Shown here: piece by piece, positions 21,357-30,310 of the stretch
Position numbering within the stretch: the first letter of the stretch is position 1
Layout: every line of letters starts with the position of its first letter
NCBI RefSeq assembly: GCF_014803385.1
Contig: NZ_JACYFC010000001.1
Location: 578,136-642,135, forward strand
Reading direction: 5' to 3'
Length of the DNA stretch: 64,000 nucleotides
From: Marinomonas colpomeniae
Lineage (GTDB): Bacteria; Pseudomonadota; Gammaproteobacteria; Pseudomonadales; Marinomonadaceae
Translations under genes and position numbers: made by a program
Notes under the pieces: generated by a model
What the model was told of the DNA's origin: nothing
What the model saw: only the letters and a program-made list of their open reading frames with translations
Database searches by the model: none

Positions 21357-23381
21357 GTGTCGCAAGAGTTTCAAATCGTTTCATCATATTCGCCTGCTGG
21401 TGATCAGCCAAAAGCAATTGAAAAATTGGTTCGTGGTGTAGAGTCCGGCTTGGCTAATCAAACGTTACTTGGCGTAACTGGTTCTGGTAAAACATATACC
21501 ATTGCTAATGTAGTTTCACAGGTTAAGCGTCCAACCATTGTTATGGCGCATAACAAAACCTTAGCTGCACAGCTTTATGGCGAATTTAAAGAATTTTTTC
21601 CTAATAATGCCGTGGAATACTTTGTTTCCTATTACGATTATTACCAGCCAGAAGCCTATGTGGCTGCGTCTGATACTTTTATAGAAAAAGATGCATCAGT
21701 CAATGAACACATAGAGCGAATGCGTTTGTCTGCAACCAAAGCTTTGCTTGAGCGTAGTGATGTTATTATTGTCGCCACTGTCTCTGCGATTTATGGTTTG
21801 GGCGACCCTCAGTCGTATTTAAAAATGATGTTGCATTTAGACCGCGGTGATCGTATTGATCAGCGCGATATATTACGCCGTCTAGCGGAGCTGCAATACA
21901 GTAGAAACGATTTAGTATTGGAGCGAGGAAATTTTCGAGTTCGTGGCGATGTGATTGAAGTTTTCCCTGCTGATTCCGAAGATTTAGCAGTACGTATTGA
22001 ACTGTTTGATGATGAAATTGAAAACCTATCTCTTATTGACCCGTTGACCAATAAAGTTATTCGTAAAGTACCGCGAATCACCGTGTACCCAAAAACCCAT
22101 TATGTTACGCCAAAAGAAACCGTTAATGCCGCGATCGAACGTATTAAAGTAGAGTTAGACAGTCGCCTTGAGCAGCTTAAATCGTTGAATAAACTGGTTG
22201 AATTACAGCGCCTCGAACAGCGTACTCGTTACGATTTAGAGATGATGCAGGAGTTAGGCTACTGCTCTGGCATAGAAAATTATTCACGCTATTTATCTGG
22301 TAGGGAAGAAGGGTCACCACCACCTACCTTGTTTGATTACCTTCCTGACAATGCACTATTAGTAATCGATGAATCTCACGTTACTATTTCTCAAATCGGT
22401 GCCATGTACAAAGGTGATAGATCTCGTAAAGAGAATCTTGTTGAATATGGTTTTCGCTTACCTTCAGCGTTAGACAATCGACCAATGAGATTTGAAGAGT
22501 GGGAGCAAATTAAGCCACAAACTATCTTTGTTTCAGCGACACCAGGAAAGTACGAAGAAGAGCATCAAGATTGGGTAGTAGAGCAAATTGTTCGACCAAC
22601 AGGTCTGATTGATCCTATTTTAGAAGTGCGCCCAGTGGCGACTCAGGTTGATGACCTATTATCAGAGATTAACTTGAGAGCGCCCATTGGTGAGCGTGTA
22701 TTAGTGACTACGTTAACTAAGCGTATGGCAGAAGATTTGAGTGATTACTTGAGTGATCACGGTGTCCGAGTACGTTATTTACACTCAGACATTGATACAG
22801 TTGAACGAGTTGAAATTATTCGTGATCTCCGTCTAGGGGAGTTTGATGTACTGGTCGGAATCAACTTATTACGGGAAGGTTTGGATATTCCAGAAGTCAG
22901 TCTTGTGGCTATTTTAGACGCCGACAAAGAAGGTTTCTTACGCTCAGAAAAATCCCTTATTCAAACCATAGGTCGTGCTGCCCGTAACGTAAAAGGTAAG
23001 GCGATTTTATACGCCGATCGAATTACTGGGTCGATGGAGCGAGCTATCAGTGAAACGGATAGGCGTCGAGATACCCAAAAAGCACATAATGAAAAGCATG
23101 GTATTACTCCAGTAGGTATTACCAAATCGGTAGAAGACATCATGGAAGGTGCTTATAATCCTGGTGCTGGTAAGCGAGGCGGCAAGGTTAAGAAAGTTGC
23201 TGAAACTGCGAAAGAATACCAAGTAGAGAGCATGGAAGATGTTGCACAAGTCCGTAAGGCCATGATTGAGCTACAAAAAGAAATGACCCAGGCCTCTGAA
23301 GAGCTTAAATTTGAATTGGCTGCAGGTTATCGAGATCAAATACGTCAACTTCAGAGAAAACTGAAAGATGTAGGTGAGTAG
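21357..23381 (+). CDS. uvrB: Excinuclease ABC subunit B
   Basis: UvrB is the damage-verifying helicase-like subunit of nucleotide excision repair. It is 674 residues. It shows Walker [13 protein letters not shown] (about 39-50), the beta-hairpin region [19 protein letters not shown], the RAAR-containing TIGRAARN motif, and a C-terminal UVR domain (about 630-670) that contacts UvrC. GTG 21357 follows AGGA. I saw no clear LexA box (CTGT-N8-ACAG) in the 220-bp upstream gap. Confidence 0.97.
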   Translation: MSQEFQIVSSYSPAGDQPKAIEKLVRGVESGLANQTLLGVTGSGKTYTIANVVSQVKRPTIVMAHNKTLAAQLYGEFKEFFPNNAVEYFVSYYDYYQPEAYVAASDTFIEKDASVNEHIERMRLSATKALLERSDVIIVATVSAIYGLGDPQSYLKMMLHLDRGDRIDQRDILRRLAELQYSRNDLVLERGNFRVRGDVIEVFPADSEDLAVRIELFDDEIENLSLIDPLTNKVIRKVPRITVYPKTHYVTPKETVNAAIERIKVELDSRLEQLKSLNKLVELQRLEQRTRYDLEMMQELGYCSGIENYSRYLSGREEGSPPPTLFDYLPDNALLVIDESHVTISQIGAMYKGDRSRKENLVEYGFRLPSALDNRPMRFEEWEQIKPQTIFVSATPGKYEEEHQDWVVEQIVRPTGLIDPILEVRPVATQVDDLLSEINLRAPIGERVLVTTLTKRMAEDLSDYLSDHGVRVRYLHSDIDTVERVEIIRDLRLGEFDVLVGINLLREGLDIPEVSLVAILDADKEGFLRSEKSLIQTIGRAARNVKGKAILYADRITGSMERAISETDRRRDTQKAHNEKHGITPVGITKSVEDIMEGAYNPGAGKRGGKVKKVAETAKEYQVESMEDVAQVRKAMIELQKEMTQASEELKFELAAGYRDQIRQLQRKLKDVGE

Positions 23382-23412
23382 TAAAACAGTTAACATAAAT
23401 AGAGAGTAGAAT

Positions 23413-23601
23413 ATGGCCATTACCTTAAGAAACTACAACATTATTCGTGTCATAGACAATGGTGTCGTCGTTAACTGTACAGTGCTTGAGATGTGCTACG
23501 ACTACGCCCTTGTGAAATTCAAAGACAACAAGTACAAAGTTCCTTACAACCTTATTGATGAAGTGATTGGGCATGAGTTACTTATCCCTATAAATGAATA
23601 A
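23413..23601 (+). CDS. Small hypothetical protein, 62 residues
   Basis: I do not recognise this short protein. It begins 32 bases after the uvrB stop, has an AGAGAG ribosome site, and reads as real protein, with charged and hydrophobic residues alternating in a likely beta-rich fold (IIRVIDNGVVVNCTVLEM, YDYALVKFKDNKYKVPYNLI). No signal peptide or membrane helix is seen. It could be the distal gene of a uvrB transcript. Confidence 0.6.
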   Translation: MAITLRNYNIIRVIDNGVVVNCTVLEMCYDYALVKFKDNKYKVPYNLIDEVIGHELLIPINE

Positions 23602-23641
23602 CGTATTTAGTAATAAAGGCTTCAAAATTGTAGAGTAGGGC

Positions 23642-23669
23642 TTGTCAAAAGCCACTCTCTGCGTATAAT
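23642..23669 (+). promoter_or_regulatory. Sigma-70 promoter of tRNA-Val
   Basis: TTGTCA (23642-23647) and a perfect TATAAT (23664-23669) are 16 bases apart. They lie 14 bases upstream of the mature tRNA, as expected for a strong tRNA promoter. Confidence 0.8.
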
Positions 23670-23683
23670 AGCCAACACTTTTT

Positions 23684-23760
23684 AGGACTATAGCTCAGTT
23701 GGTTAGAGCGCATCCTTGACATGGATGAGGTCGGCAGTTCGAATCTGCCTAGCCCTACCA
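23684..23760 (+). tRNA. tRNA-Val (anticodon GAC)
   Basis: The 77-base cloverleaf has D arm GCTC/GAGC, anticodon stem CATCC/GGATG around loop TTGACAT (anticodon GAC, reading GTC/GTT), T arm GGCAG/CTGCC, and an encoded CCA. The acceptor stem 23684-23690 with 23750-23756 has an A-C mismatch at the fourth pair (A4-C69). A 16-base exact copy of its 3' end recurs at 39679-39694, which marks it as an integration target. Confidence 0.95.
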
Positions 23761-23780
23761 CTTATTAAGTTAATAGAATC

Positions 23781-23813
23781 AAGGGCTTATACGTATTCAT
23801 TAGCCCTTTTTTT
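23781..23813 (+). terminator. Terminator of tRNA-Val
   Basis: AAGGGCT (23781-23787) pairs with AGCCCTT (23802-23808), and the right arm runs into seven T residues ending at 23813. Confidence 0.85.
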
Positions 23814-23853
23814 ATGTCTGTTTATCCATTCTTTATCACCTTATACTTTCTTT

Positions 23854-24054
23854 TTATTCGTTCTTTATTGTTGTTTTGTTCTCTTTTTCAATGAGTTTGA
23901 TTAATTCTTTGGGTATTGTCTCATCTTTCCAATTGATGTTTGTCATATCTATGGTGCTGATGTCTAGTGCTGCGGCAACTTGTAACGGTTGTTCGTGTCC
24001 ATCGATGTTGTGGTCATGTCTTCTGTTGGTTAGCTTACTAGATAGCGTGCTACT
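23854..24054 (-). pseudogene. Possible 3' remnant of an unidentified gene
   Basis: The minus strand is open for 66 codons and reads as a hydrophilic, Lys/Glu-rich protein tail (for example IPKELIKLIEKENKTT), ending in TAA at 23854-23856. It has no good start codon or ribosome site and begins right after a stop. It could be the truncated end of a gene lost next to the tRNA attachment site. I cannot assign a family, and a chance open frame is possible. Confidence 0.3.
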
Positions 24055-24231
24055 TTATGACATAGATAAAACCTACCTATACAAACAACTCAACATGTCG
24101 ATGTAAAGTGAGTGCGCGCTGTTGACCATAAGAGGCTTGAATTACCACTAGTTCTATAGATAATTCGCAGCCATTTTTTCTAACTGCTTTTCATGCTCTA
24201 TTAAGTAATAACATATCATGAGCATCAATTA

Positions 24232-25122
24232 CTATAACGCAAGGTGAGCTTTAATGAAGGTTAAAAATGCCTCTATACGTGATGCTAAAGCTGTGTGTTT
24301 GTAGTACACCGCATTGACCTGCTCTCTGGGATTGGGTGTTTGTATTGATTCATTCAGTAGGCTGACCAAGCGTCCTTTTTTAATGTCTTCACTCACCATA
24401 AAGTTAGAAAGCAGGGCAATGCCATTGCCTGCTAAACACAATTGACGAATGGTTTCGCCGCTGCTGGCTTTGATGTTAACCGACAATTGGATAGGTGGCG
24501 TCGTAGGTAATTTGTTTAAATTGGCAATATCGAAAAAGCCGATAATGTCGTGCAGAGTTAATTCACCGACAGCTTTTGGTGTTCCTCGTATTGCTAAGTA
24601 ATCTGGCGAGGCAACAAGATGAAGACGACTGCGACCAAGCAAGGTGGCATGTAACCCTGAATCGCTTAATCCGCCAATACGAATGGCAAGATCTGTTCGC
24701 TTTTCAATCAAATCAATAATGCTGTCGTTCGATACTAACTCAAGTTCAATATCTGGGTAAGCCGCTCGAAAAGGTTTAATGAGAGGAATGAGTTGATGGA
24801 GCACAAAAGGGCTAGCCGCATCGATACGTAATCGTCCAGAAGGTCTCGTTTTCTGAGCAGTAAGCGCAAACTCCGCACCAGCAATCTGTTCCATGGCACT
24901 GCGAATCGCCACGATAAAGCGTTCGCCTTCCTGCGTTAGGCTGACTTTCCGGGTTGTACGTGTAAATAAACTGCAAGTGTGTTCTTGCTCTAAGCGTGCC
25001 ACAGCACGAGATACTTTTGCGACTTGAATGTCTAATGCATTGGCCGCCGCTGAGAAGCCCCCATGATCGGCAACCGCAAGTAATATTTCTAAGTCTTCCG
25101 TTTTAGAGCGGATGCTATTCAT
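24232..25122 (-). CDS. LysR-family transcriptional regulator (YafC-like)
   Basis: This 296-residue regulator has an N-terminal winged helix-turn-helix (about 8-65, with FSAAANALDIQVAKVSRAVARLE) and a LysR effector-binding domain (about 92-295). It is divergent from an MFS exporter and dkgB. In E. coli a related LysR gene (yafC) also lies beside dkgB, so control of the divergent pair is likely but inferred. The inducer is unknown. Confidence 0.88.
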   Translation of the reverse strand: MNSIRSKTEDLEILLAVADHGGFSAAANALDIQVAKVSRAVARLEQEHTCSLFTRTTRKVSLTQEGERFIVAIRSAMEQIAGAEFALTAQKTRPSGRLRIDAASPFVLHQLIPLIKPFRAAYPDIELELVSNDSIIDLIEKRTDLAIRIGGLSDSGLHATLLGRSRLHLVASPDYLAIRGTPKAVGELTLHDIIGFFDIANLNKLPTTPPIQLSVNIKASSGETIRQLCLAGNGIALLSNFMVSEDIKKGRLVSLLNESIQTPNPREQVNAVYYKHTALASRIEAFLTFIKAHLAL

Positions 25123-25292
25123 TGATTATTCCATTGCATTATTTTTGCGTTTATCGATAAAGTAATTTGTTATTTATGCGGTTTTTGTAAATATTAGCAA
25201 GCTTCATACTTCACTCCAACAAAACTTGAAATGTTTCTTTTAAGAACTGCTTTCTTTAAGGGGATGTTTCTTCAACATAGGAGTTCATGATT

Positions 25293-26480
25293 ATGCCACT
25301 TGCTCTTTGGGCGCTAACACTCAGTGCCTTTGCAATAGGAACCACAGAGTTTGTGATTGTCGGCTTGATACCAACGATCGCAAATGATTTGTCTGTCAAC
25401 TTGCCCAGCGCAGGCTTGCTTGTCAGTTTGTATGCGTTGGGTGTTGCGGTTGGCGCGCCTGTGCTAACCGCTTTAACGAGAACGCTTAATCGTAAATGGT
25501 TGCTCATTGGTTTAATGAGTCTGTTTATTCTTGGCAACATGCTGGCTTGGGCAGCGCCGGGGTACAACTCACTTATTGTGGCGCGTATTTTAACCGGATT
25601 GGCTCACGGTGTATTTTTCTCGATCGGTTCGACGATAGCGACTCGTTCGGTGCCGAAAGAAAAAGAAGCCAGCGCGATCGCCTTGATGTTTACAGGTTTG
25701 ACTGTCGCCCTTGTTACCGGTGTTCCATTAGGAACTTGGATTGGGCAGCATTTTGGCTGGCGTGCGACTTTTTTAGTTGTCTCAGCATTGGGCTTAATTG
25801 CCATGATCGGCAGTGCTATCTTGGTGCCAAATAATCTCAAACAATCCCCGAGTGCCAGTTTGGTAAAACAAATGTCTGTATTGGTTAAGCCACGTTTGCT
25901 TTTGGTGTATGCCATGACAGCAGTAGGTTACGGAGGTACGTTTGTGGCCTTTACTTTTCTCGCATCCATTCTTGAATCAGTGAGTGGTTTCCCATCTTCC
26001 GCCATTGGTTTGATCATGTTGGTGTACGGTGTATCGGTAGCGATTGGCAATATCTGGGGCGGAAAAATGGCCGACCGCATTGGTCCGATTAGTGCCTTGT
26101 CTTATATTTTCTTGGCTCTGGCTGCCGTGCTGGTTCTCTTTTACTTCACCGCGCCTTATCCATGGTTGGCCTTGGTAACCGTATTACTTTGGGGAGCCTT
26201 CGCTTTTGGCAATGTACCAGGCTTGCAAGTCTATGTAGTGCAAATTGCAGAGCGAGAAACGCCCCACGCAGTAGACGTTGCCTCGGGTTTAAATATCGCT
26301 GCGTTCAACGTAGGGATTGCTTTAGGAGCGCTAATTGGCGGACACATTGTTGATCAATATCGTTTAATCGATACGGCTTGGGTTGGCGCTGTCATTGTGT
26401 TGGTGGCGCTGGCTTTGACATGCTTTAGCGGCTACTTAGATAAAAAAGACCGTTTTGTAGCTCAATTAAATAACCTGTAA
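25293..26480 (+). CDS. MFS transporter, DHA1 (YdhP/AraJ-like)
   Basis: This is a drug/sugar:H+ antiporter-type permease of 395 residues with 12 predicted membrane helices. The DHA1 features FAIGTTEFVIVGLIP in helix 1 and a motif-A-like loop with LTRTLNRKW are visible, as are ARILTGLAHGVFFSIGS and WGGKMADR. ATG 25293 has AGGAG nine bases upstream; ATG 25287 is only three bases from it and less likely. It is followed by dkgB after 13 bases, so the two are probably one operon. The substrate is unknown. Confidence 0.87.
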   Translation: MPLALWALTLSAFAIGTTEFVIVGLIPTIANDLSVNLPSAGLLVSLYALGVAVGAPVLTALTRTLNRKWLLIGLMSLFILGNMLAWAAPGYNSLIVARILTGLAHGVFFSIGSTIATRSVPKEKEASAIALMFTGLTVALVTGVPLGTWIGQHFGWRATFLVVSALGLIAMIGSAILVPNNLKQSPSASLVKQMSVLVKPRLLLVYAMTAVGYGGTFVAFTFLASILESVSGFPSSAIGLIMLVYGVSVAIGNIWGGKMADRIGPISALSYIFLALAAVLVLFYFTAPYPWLALVTVLLWGAFAFGNVPGLQVYVVQIAERETPHAVDVASGLNIAAFNVGIALGALIGGHIVDQYRLIDTAWVGAVIVLVALALTCFSGYLDKKDRFVAQLNNL

Positions 26481-26493
26481 CAGAAAGAGTATT

Positions 26494-27303
26494 ATGAAAA
26501 ATATCAATTTTACGCTGGGAATGGGCACTTTTCGTCTGCAAGAGCAAGTCGCTTACGATTCTGTGAAAATGGCGTTAGAAGAAGGCTATCGCCATGTTGA
26601 TACGGCACAAATCTACGGTAATGAGGCTGAAGTAGGGCAAGCCATTGCAGACAGCGGCCTCCCAAGAGATGAATTGTTCATCACGACAAAAGTATGGTTC
26701 GAAGCCTTTAGTGAGGACAAGTTCATCGACAGTGTGAAAGAAAGCCTCACTAAATTGAAAACCGATTATGTGGATTTACTTTTAATTCATTGGCCGTCAC
26801 CGCAAGATGACGTTGATATGGCGTTGTATCTAAACGAATTGAAAAAGTCGAAAGAGATGGGCTTTGCTCGTGAAATTGGTATTTCCAACTTCACCATAGC
26901 GCAAACTCAACAAGCGTTAGACATTCTTGGTGAAGGCGAACTATTTACGAATCAGATCGAGGTGCATCCATATTTGCAAAACAATAAGCTAGTGGGCTTT
27001 TGCCAAGCTAATGGTATTCAAGTGACAGGCTATATGCCGTTTGCATATGGCAAAGTATTAGCGAACGAGACACTAAAAGGCATTGCTGAAAAACATCAGG
27101 TCAGCACTACACAATTGGTTATTCAGTGGTTAGCTCAGCGCGATATTGTCACGATTCCATCGTCTACTAAACGCAAAAACCTTGCTTCAAACTTTGAGAA
27201 AGTAAGTATTACTTTAAGCGATACAGACATGGATCGAATTGCCGCATTGGATTGTAATGACCGACAGGCTAATCCTGACTTCTCTCCGAAATGGGATCTA
27301 TAG
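26494..27303 (+). CDS. dkgB: Aldo/keto reductase, 2,5-diketo-D-gluconate reductase B type
   Basis: This cytoplasmic NADPH-dependent reductase of small aldehydes and ketones, such as methylglyoxal or diketogluconate, is 269 residues, matching E. coli DkgB. The catalytic tetrad is visible: Asp in GYRHVDTAQIYGNE with the Tyr of IYGNE, Lys in ITTKVW, and His in LLIHWPSP. The AKR signature IPSSTKRKNLASN and the family tail IAALDCNDR are conserved. Confidence 0.92.
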   Translation: MKNINFTLGMGTFRLQEQVAYDSVKMALEEGYRHVDTAQIYGNEAEVGQAIADSGLPRDELFITTKVWFEAFSEDKFIDSVKESLTKLKTDYVDLLLIHWPSPQDDVDMALYLNELKKSKEMGFAREIGISNFTIAQTQQALDILGEGELFTNQIEVHPYLQNNKLVGFCQANGIQVTGYMPFAYGKVLANETLKGIAEKHQVSTTQLVIQWLAQRDIVTIPSSTKRKNLASNFEKVSITLSDTDMDRIAALDCNDRQANPDFSPKWDL

Positions 27304-27373
27304 CGTTAGTTTTCTAACAGATATTAGCCTAACCATAACAATTTTTTAGATTGTTTTATGGTGACTGATACAA

Positions 27374-27403
27374 CCTAGCTTTGGCTGGGTTTTTCTTTTT
27401 TTT
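27374..27403 (+). terminator. Terminator after dkgB
   Basis: CCTAGC (27374-27379) pairs with GCTGGG (27384-27389) with one G-T pair, followed by a long T-rich tract broken by one C. Confidence 0.8.
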
Positions 27404-27633
27404 GAGTGTTACTTGTGATTTAGTCACCACATACTCTAACGCAGACATGATGTTACTGACTTAATTTCTTGAACTCTAAAACCATTTTTCATTCTTGTTA
27501 AGTTTAGGAAACCATAGGAAAGACATTGATTTTTTCATCTTCAATTGCGCTCGAGCTCACTTTTATTAGCTAAAAGTGTATTAAGCATGCTTTGGTTTTT
27601 GTCATGGGATTAACTGACCATCTTATCCAATAT

Positions 27634-27678
27634 TTGACTTGGTAGAGGTCGGCGATTCGAATTCGCCTCGTTCTACCA
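27634..27678 (+). pseudogene. tRNA-like 3' half (anticodon arm to CCA), likely attachment-site relic
   Basis: From TTGAC to CTACCA the stretch lines up without gaps with tRNA-Val 23716-23760. The T arm is intact but different (GGCGA/TCGCC around TTCGAAT), so its substitutions are compensatory. There is no D arm or 5' acceptor strand, so it cannot be a working tRNA. Its ending in CCA then CT matches what follows tRNA-Val. Confidence 0.75.
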
Positions 27679-27869
27679 CTCTTTTTCTAAGGTCTTCCCG
27701 TAAAGCAATGCATTGATAACTCCCACTGTAAATCATCTCCGAATCTTTGATGCTCGCTACTGATGTAGTCTAGAAATTTTGTAGAGCCACAGAGGCTGCT
27801 TAAGGCGTGTTTTTTTATGATTTGAACTTATTGGTGTGCCAGACCAAAGAATTAATAAGAGAATTTTTT

Positions 27870-27881
27870 AATGTATACATT
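27870..27881. promoter_or_regulatory. Putative GntR (FCD) operator, site 1
   Basis: AATGTATACATT is a perfect 12-bp palindrome 78 bp upstream of the dehydrogenase start codon. FadR-family regulators with FCD domains often bind short AT-rich palindromes of this kind. A one-mismatch copy lies at the same distance from tctC, and the regulator gene is in the same cluster. Confidence 0.6.
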
Positions 27882-27959
27882 GATGCCTAATTTATTTATT
27901 ATTGAGTCATCGATGATTTATGTAATAAACATTTCTTATAAAAATAAAAGGAGATTGTA

Positions 27960-29045
27960 ATGAAAGTATTTACAGTAGCTGTAATGCCTGGAGATGGAAT
28001 TGGAACGGAAGTAACTCCTCCGGCAGTTGAATTAGTTAAAGAAGCCGCTAGGCAGCAGGGCGTAGAACTTCGCTTTCAGCATATAGACGCTGGTGCCCAA
28101 TATTATGCAGATACAGGTGAATCATTTCCTGAAGACCATTATGAAGAAGCAGTAAAAGCGGATGCTATTTTCTTATCGGCAATGGGTCATCCAGATATTC
28201 GTTATCCAGATGGGACAGAGATAGGACCACAGCATGATTTACGTAAACGATTAAACTTATATGCTGGTGTTCGTCCATGTCGTACTCTTCCTGGTTTACC
28301 TTTACCGCTTGTGGATGAGCGTAGTAAATCGTTAGATTTTGTTATTGTCCGAGAATCGACTGAAGGGTTATTTGCCTTTTCTCGTGGACATGAATTGGAC
28401 GATGATGAATATGCTCATAATCTGATGCGCATATCGAAAACGACGAGCAAAAAACTTTATGATTTTAGTTTTAATTTGGCGAGACGTCGTGCGGAACAAG
28501 GTCGAGGACATAATTTAGTTACTCATATCGATAAAGCAAATGTCTTATCCTCGCAGCATGTTGCTAGGCAATGGTTTTATGAAGCTGCTGAGCGTCATTC
28601 AGATGTGACTGCGAATCATCAATATGTTGATTTTGCGGCATTAGACATGGTTCGTCGTCCTTGGGTCTTTGATGTTATGCCTACCGAAAACCAATACGGA
28701 GATATATTGTCCGATATCGCAGCTGGCTTGATGGGGGGGATGGGAATGGCTCCTTCTGGTGAAATTGGAGATACTCATGCTGTGTTTCAACCATGTCATG
28801 GATCGGCTCCAGATATTATGGGGCAAGGTAAAGCGAATCCTACTGCAATGATTTTATCTGGGGTGATGATGCTGGAATATTTGGCAGATAAAAATAATTC
28901 ACCTGAACTATTGAATGCAGCTAAAAAACTAGAGTCTTCTGTAGAGGCAGCTTATGCAACTGGCAGTTTGCTTCCATATGAATTGGGTGGAACATCCGGT
29001 TTACATGATATTAGCGAGTTGGTTGCGAAAAAATTATCTTTATAA
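27960..29045 (+). CDS. Isocitrate/isopropylmalate dehydrogenase family, tartrate/D-malate dehydrogenase-like
   Basis: This 361-residue NAD-dependent 2-hydroxyacid dehydrogenase (often decarboxylating) keeps the family's substrate and metal residues: Arg95/Arg105, RESTEGLFAF at 131-140, THIDKANVL with Lys192, and the aspartates at 224, 248 and 252 (GDILSDIAAGLMGG). The NAD-binding HGSAPDIMGQGKANP begins at 280. Without leuA, leuC or leuD nearby, and with acid-sugar genes around it, a leucine role is unlikely; oxidation of a tartrate-like or tetronate acid is inferred. AAAGGAG precedes the ATG. It probably heads the cluster's first operon. Confidence 0.85.
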   Translation: MKVFTVAVMPGDGIGTEVTPPAVELVKEAARQQGVELRFQHIDAGAQYYADTGESFPEDHYEEAVKADAIFLSAMGHPDIRYPDGTEIGPQHDLRKRLNLYAGVRPCRTLPGLPLPLVDERSKSLDFVIVRESTEGLFAFSRGHELDDDEYAHNLMRISKTTSKKLYDFSFNLARRRAEQGRGHNLVTHIDKANVLSSQHVARQWFYEAAERHSDVTANHQYVDFAALDMVRRPWVFDVMPTENQYGDILSDIAAGLMGGMGMAPSGEIGDTHAVFQPCHGSAPDIMGQGKANPTAMILSGVMMLEYLADKNNSPELLNAAKKLESSVEAAYATGSLLPYELGGTSGLHDISELVAKKLSL

Positions 29046-29107
29046 TCGATCAATTTTAGTCATCATACTTGGTATCTTCAACGATCTAAAAATAAAGTTT
29101 TTATTCT

Positions 29108-29148
29108 ATTAATACTAAACGAGGTTTAAATCCTTGTTTGGTATTAAT
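29108..29148 (+). other. Strong hairpin between the dehydrogenase and AEC genes
   Basis: ATTAATACTAAAC (29108-29120) pairs with GTTTGGTATTAAT (29136-29148) with one G-T pair, and no T-run follows. It could be an RNA-stabilising or processing hairpin between two operon genes, or an operator. Confidence 0.5.
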
Positions 29149-29223
29149 TATAATATCTATATTTTGCTCTTATTTAAATTTCATATAAATATTAAGTAAA
29201 AGTTTTCTAAAAATGGAGTTTGT

Positions 29224-30150
29224 ATGTTTGATATTATTTTAAAAATATCACCTTTGTTTTTTATAGTCGCTTTTGGTTTTTTTTGTAAGAAAAAAAACTT
29301 TTTTAATGATAACACTCTTAAATATTTAACCCGATTCGTTATGTATTTATCTTTACCTGCGATTTTGTTAGAAAAACTTGCCACGACAGATTTTGAAACC
29401 TTAATTGATGTTTCTTTTTTATTTGCATATTTATCTTCTCTTATGGGAGTAATGCTAATATCAGGAGGGATCGGCTATGTCATTTTTTCTAAAAACATGA
29501 AATATAATGTCATGTTAGGACTTGGTGGTGTTTATGGAAATATTGGTTTCCTTGCAATTCCTGTACTTTCAACAACTCTTGGTGAATGGGTATCTGTTCC
29601 TCTTGCGTTAATGCTTACCCTTGATTTACTTATTTTATTGCCTGTAGCTACATTTTTACTCCAACTTAATAGCGCTGATGAAAAATCGAATACTAGTCCA
29701 CTAAAAGCATTAAAGCGCTCTTTGTTTAATCCTCTTATTTTATCTATTATGTTAGGGCTTATTTTATCAATTTTTCAGATAACACTACCTAATAATATAA
29801 TTTTTGGTCTTGATTGGTTAGGTAAAGCGGCTGGACCTTGTGCTATGTTTATAGTTGGAACCGCTCTTTATGGTAGAACGATTAGCCATAAGCCAATTTC
29901 TGCTCTTTATATTTCAACTATGAAATTGATTGTTATGCCATTTGCAGTTTACTTCTTCATGAGTTTGTTCTCTGTTAATCCAGAATGGATTGTTGTTGCA
30001 ACATTAGGAGCTGCGATGCCTTGTGCTGCAGTATTAGGTGTTATAGCAGAAGAGCATAAAATACTCCCTCAACAATCATCTACAGCAGTGTTACTTACGA
30101 CTATTTTTTCTGTACTAACCATACCTCTGTTAATCGGTTTTTTTAGTTAA
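29224..30150 (+). CDS. AEC (auxin efflux carrier) family transporter
   Basis: This is a hydrophobic inner-membrane protein of 308 residues with about ten helices. Family features include the conserved GGVYGNIGFLAIPVL segment and the C-terminal TLGAAMPCAAVLGVIAEE. Bacterial AEC members often carry malate or other organic acids. Its position next to the dehydrogenase suggests it moves the pathway's acid or a product, in addition to the TctABC system. The upstream gap of 178 bp contains a strong hairpin. The gene is very AT-rich. Confidence 0.82.
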   Translation: MFDIILKISPLFFIVAFGFFCKKKNFFNDNTLKYLTRFVMYLSLPAILLEKLATTDFETLIDVSFLFAYLSSLMGVMLISGGIGYVIFSKNMKYNVMLGLGGVYGNIGFLAIPVLSTTLGEWVSVPLALMLTLDLLILLPVATFLLQLNSADEKSNTSPLKALKRSLFNPLILSIMLGLILSIFQITLPNNIIFGLDWLGKAAGPCAMFIVGTALYGRTISHKPISALYISTMKLIVMPFAVYFFMSLFSVNPEWIVVATLGAAMPCAAVLGVIAEEHKILPQQSSTAVLLTTIFSVLTIPLLIGFFS

Positions 30151-30228
30151 AATATATGAGAAATCTAAAGATTTTTCTATGAGGTGTTGAATAATAGACT
30201 AGAGGAAATAAAGGGTAGGTAGCTATAG

Positions 30229-30270
30229 AACGATAGATAAGCCTTATTCAATAAGGCTTATCTATCGTTT
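30229..30270. terminator. Bidirectional terminator between the AEC and gntR genes
   Basis: CGATAGATAAGCCTTATT (30231-30248) is the exact inverted copy of 30250-30267, flanked by A and T residues. It separates the convergent AEC and gntR genes. Confidence 0.85.
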
Positions 30271-30310
30271 TTATCTAGATTTTTAGAAAATTTTGCTATG
30301 TGAATATGGA

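Larger units (their letters stand above)
23761..24231. other. Intergenic stretch after tRNA-Val
   Basis: It holds the tRNA terminator, then mostly unassigned sequence. A plus-strand frame at 23876-24106 is hydrophobic and cysteine-rich and looks like the shadow of a more protein-like minus-strand frame (see 23854-24054). No integrase or transposase is recognisable. Confidence 0.6.
27304..27959. other. 656-bp intergenic region between the two accessory modules
   Basis: It contains the dkgB terminator, a tRNA-like 3' half at 27634-27678, and a palindromic putative GntR operator at 27870-27881. Between the last two, the minus strand of about 27690-27825 is open for roughly 45 codons without a start (includes FLDYISSEHQRFGDDLQWEL) and may be a gene scrap. 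I cannot identify it. Confidence 0.6.

Noticed and set aside
23876..24106. Plus-strand frame reading as a 76-residue hydrophobic, Cys-rich protein
   Set aside because: It has no ribosome site, and the opposite strand gives a more natural protein sequence; it looks like an antisense shadow.
27634..27678. A complete second tRNA gene
   Set aside because: Only the 3' half is present; no D arm or 5' acceptor strand could be found upstream.
27960..29045. Annotating the dehydrogenase as LeuB (3-isopropylmalate dehydrogenase)
   Set aside because: No leuA, leuC or leuD is nearby, and the neighbours and substrate-loop sequence fit the tartrate/D-malate branch better.
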